Shown: one piece after another, positions 9,555 to 19,521 of the stretch
How the letters are laid out: every line of letters starts with the position of its first letter
How positions within the stretch are numbered: position 1 is the first letter of the stretch
From: M3007 sp040080915
GTDB lineage: Bacteria > Bacteroidota > Bacteroidia > Chitinophagales > Saprospiraceae
DNA length: 46,807 nt
Reading direction: 5' to 3'
Assembly: GCA_040080915.1 (NCBI GenBank)
Contig: JBEBHD010000008.1
Coordinates: forward strand, 1-46,807
The notes under the pieces: generated by a model
What the model was told of the DNA's origin: nothing
Seen by the model: only the letters and a program-made list of their open reading frames with translations
The model's database searches: none
Program-made: the position numbers and the translations under genes

Positions 9555-11016
9555 CCTTGCTCATCTCGTCCAGCACCCGTTTCAGCAATTCATAAAATTT
9601 CTCTACCGCCGGTACGTGTACGCGCTCGTCGGGTGAGTGCGCGCCCGTGATGGTCGGCCCAAACGAGATCATGTCCATGCCGGGGTATTTTCCTCCGAGG
9701 ATGCCGCACTCCAAACCGGCATGTATGGCCTTGATCTCCGGCTCTTTGCCGTACAGATCTGTGGCCACCTTGCGGCAGGTTTCCAGTAATTTCGATTCCA
9801 TGTTCGGCTGCCACCCACGGTAACCATCGGTATGCACCACCTTGGCACCAGCCAGTTTTAACCCGGCACCTACACTGGCAGCGATATAACGCTTGGCACT
9901 TTCTACCGAACTGCGCTGGTTGGTGCCAATAGTCAGGCTTTGGTCGTCACTGACGATGGTGGCCAGATTAGTGGACGTTTCCACCAATTCCTCGATATCG
10001 GCGCTCATGCGCACCACGCCGTGCGGCAACGCCAACAAGACTCCGAGCACTTTTTTTGCAAACGGTTTGGCGTAAACCGTGGCTGGCATGGCCACCGCTT
10101 CCAGCGATACACGCACACCACCGTCCGCCGTGCGAAATTCGTTCTGGAAGTCCTGCTCGCAACGCGCCACTACCGCCTTGGCCTTTTCCAACACCGAGTC
10201 GGACAAAAGAACCGTAGCCTCGGCCTCACGAGGAATGGCGTTGCGCTTGCTGCCGCCCTCCACTGCCGTCATTTCCGGAGCCAGCGGCTGCATAGCCAAC
10301 AGCGTTCGCGCCAGCAACTTGATCGCGTTGGCCCGCCCGATATTGATTTCCATGCCGGAGTGCCCACCCTTCAAACCCGAAATGCGCAAAGCAAAAGCGG
10401 TGTGCCCATTGGCGGTAGCGGGTACGTTTTTTACCAAAAAAACGCCTGACGTGTCCATACCTCCAGCGCAACCAATGCAAAACACCCCGTCCTCCTCGGT
10501 GTCGAGGTTCAGCAGATATTTCCCCTTGAGCATTTTGGTTGAAATCTGGTTGGCTCCCGTCAGTCCTGTTTCTTCGTCCACCGTGATCAGGATTTCCAAT
10601 GGCCCGTGAGCGGCGGTCGGGTCGGCGGCAATAGCCAAAGCAGCAGCCACGCCGATGCCGTTGTCGGCCCCAAGCGTGGTGCCGTCGGCCGCGATCCATT
10701 CACCCTGACGAACAAGGCGGATGGGGTCGCGATCAAAGTCATGCTCGGTGCCCCGATTTTTTTCGCAAACCATGTCGCTGTGCCCTTGAAGCACCACGGT
10801 CGGAGCCTTGCCCCTTCCCTTGGTGGCCGGAACGCGGGCGACGAGGTTGCCCACCCTGTCTTTCGAGTATTTCAACCCCATGCTCTGAAACAGTTGCTCA
10901 AAATGGGCGGTGATGCGTTCCTCTTTTTTCGAGGGGCGCGGTATCTGGGCAATTTCATAAAACCGCTGCCAGAGCAGTTCGGGCGAAAGGCCTTGTATGG
11001 CTTGACGTGATGACAT
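9541..11016 (-). CDS. pepD: aminoacyl-histidine dipeptidase (beta-Ala-His dipeptidase, M20C)
   Basis: Cytosolic zinc dipeptidase of 491 aa. Metal-binding motifs of the M20 family are visible: GHSDMV, the bridging Asp in GADNG, the catalytic and binding Glu pair in DEETG, Asp in NLDTEEDG, and His in GAHSPDERVHV near the C-terminus. The lid-domain motif GGHSGMEI is also present. The start MSSRQAIQGLSPELLWQRF is typical. It is convergent with yicC and lies about 63 bp upstream of the end of the metalloprotease gene's neighbour space; no operon partner is evident. Confidence 0.93.
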   Translation of the reverse strand: MSSRQAIQGLSPELLWQRFYEIAQIPRPSKKEERITAHFEQLFQSMGLKYSKDRVGNLVARVPATKGRGKAPTVVLQGHSDMVCEKNRGTEHDFDRDPIRLVRQGEWIAADGTTLGADNGIGVAAALAIAADPTAAHGPLEILITVDEETGLTGANQISTKMLKGKYLLNLDTEEDGVFCIGCAGGMDTSGVFLVKNVPATANGHTAFALRISGLKGGHSGMEINIGRANAIKLLARTLLAMQPLAPEMTAVEGGSKRNAIPREAEATVLLSDSVLEKAKAVVARCEQDFQNEFRTADGGVRVSLEAVAMPATVYAKPFAKKVLGVLLALPHGVVRMSADIEELVETSTNLATIVSDDQSLTIGTNQRSSVESAKRYIAASVGAGLKLAGAKVVHTDGYRGWQPNMESKLLETCRKVATDLYGKEPEIKAIHAGLECGILGGKYPGMDMISFGPTITGAHSPDERVHVPAVEKFYELLKRVLDEMSKVKVR

Positions 11017-11079
11017 GTTGCTAAACAGTTACTTTTTTTACAATTTGACCTTGCCGTTTTTTTTATCACCGCCCCTACC

Positions 11080-13656
11080 CTACCGGCGCCGGTTTTCGTC
11101 CAGCACCGATTCGATGCGCTCGAGGCAGTCCAAGTAGTGCGCGCGGCTCAGGACATCGTTCACTGAGCCGTAGGCCGCTGACAGGTCGGAACGCAGCTGG
11201 CGCAGGTGTGCCAGCGCCAACGATGGCACGTCCGTGTTGCGCAGGTTAGGCCCTGTCACGGCAGTAACGCCAGGCGGAAGGCCGGTCACCACAGCCGGTG
11301 CCGACCGGTACAGCCCAATCAGCCGGTCCACGTATGATTTTTGCAGGTTGCGGCGATGCATGCTCACGGTTGTTCGCGCCGTCATTTCAGACCAAATGCC
11401 GTTGCGCAAATCGTCGAGCAGGCTGCTGACTGTATAGGTTTTCGGGTCGAGCGCTTCATTTTCGATCATGCGCATCAGACGGCTGGTGCCAAAAAGGCTG
11501 CTCAGCGTATTTTCTTGCAAACGCTGTACCGCTGCCACGCCATTGTCGGGCCGAAGCAGGTTCAGGATTTTGGGATCAACCAGCCATTCCGGCGTTTGAA
11601 ACAGGTGTTTTTGCAAAAAAGCCACGGCATCGCGCTGCTTGTCGGCTGGCGCGGCTTCGTACACCGCTCCGGGCTGGTCGTAGGTTTTCGGCGTTTCAAA
11701 AACACCGCCCACCCACTTGGTGACATGGCCGATGTAGCGAGTGTACTGGCCCACCACATTGTTGTACTGCTCGCTGGCCCGCTCGTAGGGTTGGGCTTCT
11801 TCTTTGGTCCAAACGGCAGAATTGGGCAGAATACGCTGGAGGTTTTTGATGCCGTACTCGGAGGCAAGGACGGAGTTGTCGCCAAGGTCTTCGCTTTGGG
11901 CGCGTGGGTCGTACGAACTGCTTTCGGTCAAAAAATGCAAACGCGGATTGTTGGCCGCTTTGTCCAGATACATTCGATTGAGCACTTTTTGGTCTTCTTC
12001 GGCATCCTTGGTGTTGTAAATCGGCTTGTAGCCCCACTCGATGGCCCAGCGGTCGTAGTCGCCCACGCGGGGCATGAGGTCGGCAATGCCGTCCTCGGGT
12101 TGGGCCACGTAGTTGAAACGGGCGTAGTCCATGATGGATGAGGTATGACCATTGGCGGCAATGAACGCCTTGTCGCGCAGTTTTTCAACGGGTGTGGCGT
12201 GGCTTGCACCAAAATTGTGGCGCAAACCGAGTGTGTGCCCCACTTCATGCGCAGACACGAAGCGGACAAGTGCCCCCATGAGCTCATCGTCCAGTTCATT
12301 TTTGCGGGCACGCTGGTCCACAGCGGAGGCTTGGGTGGTATACCAGGATTTGAGCAGGCGCATCACGTTGTGGTACCAACCAATGTGGCTCTCGATGATC
12401 TCGCCCGTGCGCGGGTCGTTCACATTCGGGCCGTAGGCGTTTTGGATATCGGAAGCAAAATAGCGGATAACCGAAAAACGCGCGTCCTCAAGGCTCATCG
12501 TGGTGTCGTTTTCGGGCCAGTCACGGGCTTGAATGGCGTTTTTCCAGCCCGCCTGCTCGAACGCAGGCTGCCAATCCTCCACGCCTTTTTTCAGCGACGA
12601 GCGCCATTTCGGCGGAGTGGCCGGGTCTATGTAAAAAACGATCGGCTTGGCCGGTTCAATTTTTTCCCCCTTCTGCTGGCGGCGCGCATCAGCCTCGTTT
12701 TTTGCCTCCAAACGCCAGCGCACGGCCACGGTCTCGTCTTCGGCACGCTGCTGGTCGTCGTCGTACACGGTGCGGCCAGTGGCAAAATAACCCACCCGCG
12801 GATCGAACAGACGCTTGCGAAATGGCGTGCGCGGCAGCAGGATCAGCGAGTTATTGATCTCGAAGGTGACTGCGCCAGCGTCCAGGCCGCCGGGCAGATT
12901 GACCGTACCGGGCGATTCCTCGCGCAGCGACGGCGGGGACACCTTGTACGTTTTCACCGTCCGCACCTCCACGTTGATCGGGTACGAGCGGATGCTCTCT
13001 ATATAGGTGCGGTCTTTTTGCAGTTCACCCATTTTGTACAACTGTTTGGTGGTGGGCGGCAGGCCAAACACCGCGTTGTCTTCTTTGAAAAAATCCGTGA
13101 CTTCGATGACTACTGAAGTATCTTTTCGGTTGGACTTGACATCGAACGCAGCAGCGATGGGGTCCACGTTGGAGTTGCGGACGGCTTTGTAAATCGGCTG
13201 CAGCGTATCCGTGCTCACGTTGCGGTAGGCTACTGCCCGGATAAACACCTTGTCGGAAGGGCCGCGCTCAAAACGGATGACCTGCCGATTAGCCTGCTCC
13301 CCGCCGTATCCGGCACCTGTAGGCACCTTGGCCATGCGCGTGATCGCCATGATCTCGCTGCCCAAGATCGAGTCCGGGATTTCGAGGAAATACTTGTCAT
13401 CTACCCGATGTACAGTCACCAAACCGCTCATGCTGACGGCCTTGTCGGTGATGACCTCGCGGTACGGCTTGGGGCCTTTTTTCTCATCCTTGTCTTTTTT
13501 TCCGGTTGAATCTTTGGCCATAGCAGCCGTTTTTTCGGCTACAGGCGGCAAGGTGTCGGGTTTGGGCGGGACAGGAGTTTCCTGGGCAAAAAGGCAATTG
13601 GCTGCAAGCAAGGCCAACGAAAAAAGCAAAAAACGGAGGGTGCGGTGTTGTTTCAT
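11080..13656 (-). CDS. exported zinc metalloprotease, DUF5117/DUF5118/DUF4953 type
   Basis: About 858 aa from the ATG at 13656 (MKQHRTLRFLLFSLALLA, a signal peptide ending around LFAQ). I preferred this start to the longer frame up to 13692 because the signal peptide begins there. The active-site helix SAHEVGHTLGLRHNFGAS is an HExxHxxGxxH zincin motif. The flanking regions match the large Bacteroidota metalloproteases with DUF5118, DUF5117 and DUF4953 segments. A low-complexity Lys/Asp linker follows the signal peptide (about residues 45-62). The substrate is unknown; it probably acts in the periplasm or outside the cell. Confidence 0.9.
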   Translation of the reverse strand: MKQHRTLRFLLFSLALLAANCLFAQETPVPPKPDTLPPVAEKTAAMAKDSTGKKDKDEKKGPKPYREVITDKAVSMSGLVTVHRVDDKYFLEIPDSILGSEIMAITRMAKVPTGAGYGGEQANRQVIRFERGPSDKVFIRAVAYRNVSTDTLQPIYKAVRNSNVDPIAAAFDVKSNRKDTSVVIEVTDFFKEDNAVFGLPPTTKQLYKMGELQKDRTYIESIRSYPINVEVRTVKTYKVSPPSLREESPGTVNLPGGLDAGAVTFEINNSLILLPRTPFRKRLFDPRVGYFATGRTVYDDDQQRAEDETVAVRWRLEAKNEADARRQQKGEKIEPAKPIVFYIDPATPPKWRSSLKKGVEDWQPAFEQAGWKNAIQARDWPENDTTMSLEDARFSVIRYFASDIQNAYGPNVNDPRTGEIIESHIGWYHNVMRLLKSWYTTQASAVDQRARKNELDDELMGALVRFVSAHEVGHTLGLRHNFGASHATPVEKLRDKAFIAANGHTSSIMDYARFNYVAQPEDGIADLMPRVGDYDRWAIEWGYKPIYNTKDAEEDQKVLNRMYLDKAANNPRLHFLTESSSYDPRAQSEDLGDNSVLASEYGIKNLQRILPNSAVWTKEEAQPYERASEQYNNVVGQYTRYIGHVTKWVGGVFETPKTYDQPGAVYEAAPADKQRDAVAFLQKHLFQTPEWLVDPKILNLLRPDNGVAAVQRLQENTLSSLFGTSRLMRMIENEALDPKTYTVSSLLDDLRNGIWSEMTARTTVSMHRRNLQKSYVDRLIGLYRSAPAVVTGLPPGVTAVTGPNLRNTDVPSLALAHLRQLRSDLSAAYGSVNDVLSRAHYLDCLERIESVLDENRRR

Positions 13657-13777
13657 ATTTGAAAAAAAGGTCGAAAAACAGATTGGTGCCAACCCAATAC
13701 TCAGTGGCGGTAAAAATTTGAAAGGGCAATGTTAGGGAAAAACCAAGTACTAATGGGCGAGTTGTTTGGCATACGCT

Positions 13778-15847
13778 CTAAAACTTGAATCGAGCCTGAA
13801 ACTTCCATTCGCTAAAACGGCCCGTCTGCGCTGATTCACTACCCGCTACGCGCTGGGTCGTTTGCTCGAACCGCCCTTCCAACCGCATCCAGTCGTTCAC
13901 CCGCCAGTTCAGGTTGACAAAATACCGGGAGCCACGCCCAGCAAAACCGGGTATGCTGATGGCTGCAAACAGATCATTTTCAAATGCATAAACCCGCGCG
14001 CCGTAGTCCTGCGTGTCAAAAATCAAAAACCTCGCAGTGCCCGAAACGGGCGAACCGAGCAGTCGCACCACAGCCTCCTGGTACGCCAGGAAGCCCGTGG
14101 ATCGCGGGTTTGGCGCTGCTTCAAAACCCGTCCACTCGATCCGGCTGCGCATCTCTACACCCGGCCCAACTTTGTAACTGGCGTGCAGGCGCAGGCGGCT
14201 TCGGCGGTTTTCAGCCAATCCCGTTGCGCCCTCGCCGGTGGCATCCTGTTCTTTGATTTCCAAAAACCACATCGCGTACACGGAAACGCCGCGCTTGGGC
14301 ACCCAAACCACCCGGCCCAAATATTCACTGCCCCGGGAAGGCGCGTTTGCGCCGAAGCGCAGCCACGGGTGCCGCCAAATGTCGGCGTAGGCATTGATCT
14401 GCCAGGTTCGCCCAAAACGAATGTCGGCACCGAGGTACAGGCCCTCCTCGTTGTTCGCGCCGGAGCTTTCGGCAAACGGCGCGGCATACACCGACTGGTA
14501 GTCGCGCCCGAGGCTTCGGTGCAGTACGGCGAGGGTCACATGGCGGTCGGCGGTGAAAAGCAGGCCGTTGACAGTGGCCATGCCGCCGTTGTCGCTGCGG
14601 GCTATTTCGCCGAAGGCGTACCAGTTGCGCTGCCGCCAATTGTAGTCCATGCTGGTGCCGCTAAGCCGGTCGCCCCGAAAGGCAAACTGCCGGTACGGCG
14701 CGAGGGCGGGCTGCCACGGCTTGTCGTATCGAAGGTGCAGGCCGTTCACCGAAACTTGGCCGTTTTGCCATTTTCGGGTAGCCGATATGCCGCCGACCCA
14801 CTCGCGGATGGCGTTTTCGTCTTCGATTTCGGCGGGTGTGCGGTGCAGTCCGGAGAGTTGGAGCGCCGTGAACGCCCGGTCGGCAAATTCCTGGTCGGTG
14901 GAGTCAGTCAGGGCTGTGATGTTCCCGTCGCGGCTGCGCCTGGAAAGCAGGGCCGTGACTTCCCAGTTTTTTCCGAGGTTTATCGTAGCCGCTGCACCGC
15001 GCAAAAAAGCGGCTTCGCCAAACGCAGCATACGGGCCAATGCGCGCGCCGCCGCGGGCGATGGCCGACGTTTCGGCGCTCTTGCCTGCGGCAAAACGGGT
15101 TTGCAACAACAGCCCCTGGCCAAAGCGGGCAGAGAAATCACCCAAGGCCAGTGTTTGCAGGGTTGGGCTGGCGTTTTGCAAAAAAAAGTGGGCGCTGTAA
15201 AAATCGAAGCCATGCGCGTTGCTGCCCCGGAAAAATGCCTCGCCGGGGTCGGTCTCCGCCGTAAAGCCGAAGCGCAGACGGTTGTCGAACGTGTGGCGGA
15301 AGCGCATCGCCCACGTGTTCGGCCCGCCCTCGGCGGCGGCGGGCAGGTTGGGGCGTACAGCCCGTCCCCAGCGTGCGATTAGTTCATTTTCGCCTTCGGC
15401 AAATCCGCGCCAGAGCGAAACATTCCGCTGATTCAGGCCCGCGCCCACTGCGACGAAGGGCTGCAAACGGCGAATATCGGCGAGTTCCCAAGCGGGCACG
15501 GCCTGCAGTTCGTACTCGTTCAGGAGTGGCCCAAACTGGTCTCGGTAGCGGAGGAAATTTTCAATCTGGAGTTCGTTGAGCAGGCCAAGCACGGACAGGT
15601 CGTTCCGCGTAGCGGCGTTTAGGTCGAGCGGTCGCTGGCGAAGGTTTTCCAAATGCTCCAGCACCAATTGCACCTCGGATTCGGAAGCCTGCTCGTTGTC
15701 GCGGAAAATGTTTTCCAAGAGTTCGCCCGTGGCGGGTTCTTCCACCTGGGCCAACAAGATGGCCGGGGCCAAGCCGATGCCCGCAAAAACGACGATGCCC
15801 GTGTATTTTTTCCACCGCAGAGACGCGGAGGAAAAAACGCGCGGCAT
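13778..15847 (-). CDS. helix-hairpin-helix outer-membrane beta-barrel protein
   Basis: After a signal-like segment (KKYTGIVVFAGIGLAPAILLAQ split by the cleavage site after LLAQ) come ComEA-like helix-hairpin-helix motifs (RPLDLNAATRNDLSVLGLL and NEYELQAVPAWELADI, about residues 70-140). About 500 residues follow with alternating aromatic strands ending in FQARFKF, typical of an outer-membrane barrel. Such HhH-barrel proteins are common and uncharacterised in Bacteroidota. The start is uncertain: the frame is open to 15946, and I use the ATG at 15847. The upstream part contains a short GC palindrome (CCGCAGAGACGCGG, about 15818-15831) that may not be coding. Confidence 0.75.
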   Translation of the reverse strand: MPRVFSSASLRWKKYTGIVVFAGIGLAPAILLAQVEEPATGELLENIFRDNEQASESEVQLVLEHLENLRQRPLDLNAATRNDLSVLGLLNELQIENFLRYRDQFGPLLNEYELQAVPAWELADIRRLQPFVAVGAGLNQRNVSLWRGFAEGENELIARWGRAVRPNLPAAAEGGPNTWAMRFRHTFDNRLRFGFTAETDPGEAFFRGSNAHGFDFYSAHFFLQNASPTLQTLALGDFSARFGQGLLLQTRFAAGKSAETSAIARGGARIGPYAAFGEAAFLRGAAATINLGKNWEVTALLSRRSRDGNITALTDSTDQEFADRAFTALQLSGLHRTPAEIEDENAIREWVGGISATRKWQNGQVSVNGLHLRYDKPWQPALAPYRQFAFRGDRLSGTSMDYNWRQRNWYAFGEIARSDNGGMATVNGLLFTADRHVTLAVLHRSLGRDYQSVYAAPFAESSGANNEEGLYLGADIRFGRTWQINAYADIWRHPWLRFGANAPSRGSEYLGRVVWVPKRGVSVYAMWFLEIKEQDATGEGATGLAENRRSRLRLHASYKVGPGVEMRSRIEWTGFEAAPNPRSTGFLAYQEAVVRLLGSPVSGTARFLIFDTQDYGARVYAFENDLFAAISIPGFAGRGSRYFVNLNWRVNDWMRLEGRFEQTTQRVAGSESAQTGRFSEWKFQARFKF

Positions 15848-15955
15848 CAAAGCGCAGGGCCATGCCGCCGAAACCAAACTTCGGCATATTTTTGCAAGCA
15901 AAACAACGAGGCGCATTCCGTGCTTTGTTTTTGTGACCAAACACACATTTCAATT

Positions 15956-16321
15956 ATGAAACCTTGGACAACATGGGTCGAAATCCCGGCCACCGACATC
16001 ACTCGCGCGAAGCAGTTTTACGAAACGATTTTTCAGGCCGAGATTGAATCGCTGGACCTCGGCGACCTGCAAATGGCCGTTTTCCCGCACGGCGAAGTCG
16101 GTGCCGCGCTTTGCCAGCACGCGTCGTACCGCCCCAGCGAAACAGATGGCCCGCTCATCTACCTGAACGGCAACCCGGATTTGCAACTCGTTCTCGACCG
16201 GGTAGGCCCGGCAGGCGGGCGGGTACTGCGGCCCAAGACGCAGATTTCACCGGAACACGGGTACATGGCGGTTTTCATTGATACCGAGGGCAATCGCATG
16301 GCGCTGCACTCGGAGGGGTAA
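15956..16321 (+). CDS. VOC superfamily (glyoxalase-like) protein
   Basis: 121 aa starting MKPWTTWVEIPATDITRAKQ. The beta-alpha-beta pattern of the vicinal oxygen chelate fold is clear: an N-terminal module with EIPATDITRAKQFYETIF, and a C-terminal one ending YMAVFIDTEGNRMALHSEG. Members bind a metal and catalyse isomerisation, dioxygenation or antibiotic-modifying reactions; the substrate here is unknown. The ATG at 15956 is used; the frame is open far upstream only because it is antisense to the HhH barrel gene. It ends 4 bp before the stop of the convergent S8 protease gene. Confidence 0.88.
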   Translation: MKPWTTWVEIPATDITRAKQFYETIFQAEIESLDLGDLQMAVFPHGEVGAALCQHASYRPSETDGPLIYLNGNPDLQLVLDRVGPAGGRVLRPKTQISPEHGYMAVFIDTEGNRMALHSEG

Positions 16322-16325
16322 GCGA

Positions 16326-19300
16326 TTATTTTTTTACAAATTTCCCAGACCAGTATGGTTTGCCGTCAGCGTTCAAAAGCACGTTGTACATACCGGATGG
16401 CAAGTCGGATACATCAATTCGAAGAGCCGATCCACCCGTACCAGCAATGGCCCGAAGCGTTCGGCCCAACAGGTCGCTGACGCGAATGTCCACTTTCCCG
16501 GGGCTGTGCTCGGCAAATGCCAAAACGATCTCATCAGTTGCCGGATTGGGGTACAGCGTCACGCTGTTAGCGACGTTGCCCGGCAGGTCGGATGCTGAGG
16601 AAGTTTGCAACACGACGATGTTTTTCTCAGCGATGTTGGAACAGCCATTGGCAAAAACCGAGATCAACCTGGCCAGGTAGGTGCCGGTTTGGGTATAGGT
16701 GGCGGATGGGTTAGCGGTCGTGCTGGTTTGGCCGTTTCCAAAATTCCAGTGCCGGGACGTGGAGCCGGGCGCTTGCTCTGTGAATGCGACCATGCCGCCG
16801 CCAGAAATGTAGGTCGTGTCGGGTGTAGCCGTGAAACTGACGCTTGGCGCAACCTGTGTACTGACCGGTATCTGTACAGCGGTACGCCCGCAAACGGACG
16901 GCACTTCGATTTCCCAGTCGAAAAAGTAGTAGTAAAACAGCGTGGTGCTGCCGCCGCCAGTCGGTGCTCCCGAGTAAATATTCACCACGCCCGGCACCTG
17001 CTGCGGGTAATTGGTGGTGGACAGCACTTGTTTGAGCGGATTGGGGCTGGTGGAAGCCAGCATTAAACGCTGGCCGTCACCTACTGCGATCTCGATGTTC
17101 AAGTCAACGCGCCGTTCGCCAGCCTGAGGCACAATGAGCGGCTTGGCAATCAATACATTGCCATCGCGGTCCTGCAATTGCAGCAGCCGAACGCCGGGCT
17201 GGTCAGCGTAAATTTTTACCGACTTCAGCAAAAACGGCTTCGTGGCGTTGAAATTCAGGCCGCCACCGATGGTGTTGCTGGTGCTGGTACCGCTCTGGTC
17301 TATTTTGCCCACTTTGTACGTCCCGACGGTGCTGACGTAAAATGTCGTGTTCGAGGTCAGGCCAGCCGTGCGGTAGGTCGGCGTTTCGGCAAGCGGCGAC
17401 ACTGCAGCCGCTGATCCAAACCACCTAACTTTTTCCTGTGGCGTAAGCGTGCCGGTGTATTCCAACAGTACTTGCGCTCCGGAACACATCGGCAGCGGCT
17501 GGAGTGTCGAGATGATTCCCGTGGGGTAATCTTCGTTGTGCATAGTGAAGGGCCGGCGAAACTTGTTGTTTAGCGGACGCGTATCGGGCTGACCGTTGGG
17601 GTTGAGTAGTTCCACAACGTAGATTCGGTCTCCGGGCACGACACCGGTCATCTCCGGCAGGGCTATTGTGGCGTTCGCGTTAGTACCCAGATTGCCCGTC
17701 CAATTGAAGGTCTGCAACGCGGTTCCCTCTATGCCGTACTGGATTTGCAGGCTCGTAACAGGCTGGATACCGCCGTTTTCAATGGTCAGCGTGGCGGCTA
17801 CCGGGCCTTTGCATTGACCTTTCACCTCGATGTTTATGGCCAGAGCATCCCGCTCGGCGGACACCGGCGGCACGGGCACGTTGCCTTGATTCACGAGATA
17901 ATTGTACGCGCCTTCGAGGGTTATCATGCCCTTGCCGGTGTTGTTGTCCTCGCCGGTAGTTCCGAGATCAATAGCCGTGTTGTACAGGGCCAGTTTGATC
18001 TGAATACCGGACAGGTACGGGAACGCCTCGCGCAAAAGGACGACTGCTCCCGACACGTGCGGAGCAGCCATGGACGTGCCGTTGAATGATTGGTACGTGC
18101 CTCCAGGCGTGGAAGAACGGACCGAAACGCCGGGCGCACACACCTCCGGTTTGATGGCCAGCGACCCGAAGTTGCCGCATGGAGTAGGCCCCCGGCTCGA
18201 AAAGTCAGCGATGGGGAAAGCAGCACTGGCACCATCAATGGCACCCACGGCGAAGGTATTCACCAAGTCCATATTCATAGATGCGCCGGACGACACGGTT
18301 CCAGGTGTAGGCCCTTCGTTGCCTTGTGCCCACACGACGGCGATGCCAGCGGCCTCCACGGCGTTGAGCGTGTTGGTGGCCAGTGTGAGGCCGCAGCCAA
18401 AGTTGGGTGAGCGCCACGAGCAGTTGATCACATCAGGGCGGTCAGTGTTGGTAGCCGTGTTGCCATCAGGGTTGAGCGCCCACTGCATGGTGGCAATATT
18501 TTCAAACACGGTTTGGTTGAACGAGTGAGCGCAGCCAAGGTCGCTGCCGACGGGAAACTGCATGGGGCCGCCCATCCAGTGGGCATTGAAAGCCACACCG
18601 ATGGTGTCGTTGGTCTTGCGGTCGAGGCCGCAAACAGTACCGGTGACGTGGGTACCGTGCTCGGCGCAGTCTTCGGGGTACTTGCTGCCGTTCCAGGCTT
18701 GTGCTACCGGCACTTGGTGCCCCCAAAAGTTGTCAATCAGTGCCGGGTGCTCCCAATCGTTGCCGGAATCAATGACCAATGCCTTGCGCCCGTAGCCAGT
18801 GTAGCCGAGATTCCACATGAATGGTGCTTTAATAGCAGACAGCCCAACCTCTTTGCCGTTGGCCACGGAAGGGGCCGTTTCCCGGCTAACAGGTTGCAAA
18901 ATTTCCACGGGTGCGTTCCACAGCAGGTTTTCCACCTCCGGCCAGATCGTCATGCGCAATGTGGCGGCTGTTTTAGCCCGGACGTAGATCGCGTTGACGA
19001 CCCAAAGGGTACGAATACTGCTGGCATCCACACCGTCCATGACCTTGAGCCGGTCTATCAAAGCAGGCTGTGTGGCGGCAGCCTTGGTTTGCAAACGAGT
19101 GATGGTCTGTTGGGCGCGTTCGTGGAGCGGCGTGCGGTTTGTTTCAAATTCGGCCAGCATAGCACGGGAATCTACCCGGTCGGTAAGTTCGATGATCACA
19201 TCATGGTAGCCTGCAGGGTCGGCGTTCATCTGCTCATAGAGAGCGGGATCAAGTTTGGCAGACTGGGAAAAAACGAGACTTGGCAGCAAAAAAAACAAAA

Positions 19301-19349
19301 ATGCGGCAGAGCGAAGACGACGGATGGCAAAAAAGGAAAGTTTGAGCAT
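16326..19349 (-). CDS. secreted subtilisin-like (S8) serine protease with PKD domain and T9SS sorting tail
   Basis: 1007 aa. A signal peptide (about residues 1-28, cleaved near VFSQ) is followed by a propeptide-like region and an S8 domain with the triad Asp194 (VIDSGN), His231 (HGTHVTG) and Ser426 (GTSMAAPHVSG). Later come a CARDB/Ig-like region (about 500-620), a PKD-like domain (SRHWNFGNGQTST, about 860-930) and a C-terminal type A sorting domain (TLYPNPATDEI to the final FVKK). It should therefore be exported by T9SS and displayed or released at the surface. A TACTTTTG box lies at 19434-19441. Confidence 0.95.
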   Translation of the reverse strand: MLKLSFFAIRRLRSAAFLFFLLPSLVFSQSAKLDPALYEQMNADPAGYHDVIIELTDRVDSRAMLAEFETNRTPLHERAQQTITRLQTKAAATQPALIDRLKVMDGVDASSIRTLWVVNAIYVRAKTAATLRMTIWPEVENLLWNAPVEILQPVSRETAPSVANGKEVGLSAIKAPFMWNLGYTGYGRKALVIDSGNDWEHPALIDNFWGHQVPVAQAWNGSKYPEDCAEHGTHVTGTVCGLDRKTNDTIGVAFNAHWMGGPMQFPVGSDLGCAHSFNQTVFENIATMQWALNPDGNTATNTDRPDVINCSWRSPNFGCGLTLATNTLNAVEAAGIAVVWAQGNEGPTPGTVSSGASMNMDLVNTFAVGAIDGASAAFPIADFSSRGPTPCGNFGSLAIKPEVCAPGVSVRSSTPGGTYQSFNGTSMAAPHVSGAVVLLREAFPYLSGIQIKLALYNTAIDLGTTGEDNNTGKGMITLEGAYNYLVNQGNVPVPPVSAERDALAINIEVKGQCKGPVAATLTIENGGIQPVTSLQIQYGIEGTALQTFNWTGNLGTNANATIALPEMTGVVPGDRIYVVELLNPNGQPDTRPLNNKFRRPFTMHNEDYPTGIISTLQPLPMCSGAQVLLEYTGTLTPQEKVRWFGSAAAVSPLAETPTYRTAGLTSNTTFYVSTVGTYKVGKIDQSGTSTSNTIGGGLNFNATKPFLLKSVKIYADQPGVRLLQLQDRDGNVLIAKPLIVPQAGERRVDLNIEIAVGDGQRLMLASTSPNPLKQVLSTTNYPQQVPGVVNIYSGAPTGGGSTTLFYYYFFDWEIEVPSVCGRTAVQIPVSTQVAPSVSFTATPDTTYISGGGMVAFTEQAPGSTSRHWNFGNGQTSTTANPSATYTQTGTYLARLISVFANGCSNIAEKNIVVLQTSSASDLPGNVANSVTLYPNPATDEIVLAFAEHSPGKVDIRVSDLLGRTLRAIAGTGGSALRIDVSDLPSGMYNVLLNADGKPYWSGKFVKK

Positions 19350-19433
19350 GGTAATTTTTTACACGGTGGATGGTGTTCGGATTAGCGCACGAAAGTCCCC
19401 CGAATGTTCGATACGGCCAAGCATGGGTAAAAT

Positions 19434-19441
19434 CAAAAGTA
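19434..19441 (-). promoter_or_regulatory. -7 box upstream of the S8 protease gene
   Basis: TACTTTTG on the minus strand matches TAnnTTTG, 85-92 bp before the protease ATG. A poly-T/TTTG run (19450-19458) lies upstream but at too short a spacing to be a standard -33. Confidence 0.4.
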
Positions 19442-19489
19442 GGGTTTGGCAAAAAAAACACACTGCCGGGTATTTTCTCTCCAGCCCCC

Positions 19490-19521
19490 AGACCTTCCAC
19501 GTTTAAAAACCAGGAAGGTCT
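19490..19521 (-). terminator. hairpin overlapping the acs stop codon
   Basis: A perfect 9-bp stem, AGACCTTCC (19490-19498) with GGAAGGTCT (19513-19521), spans the acs stop. It is followed by G-rich rather than T-rich sequence, so it is a weak or factor-assisted terminator at best. Confidence 0.4.
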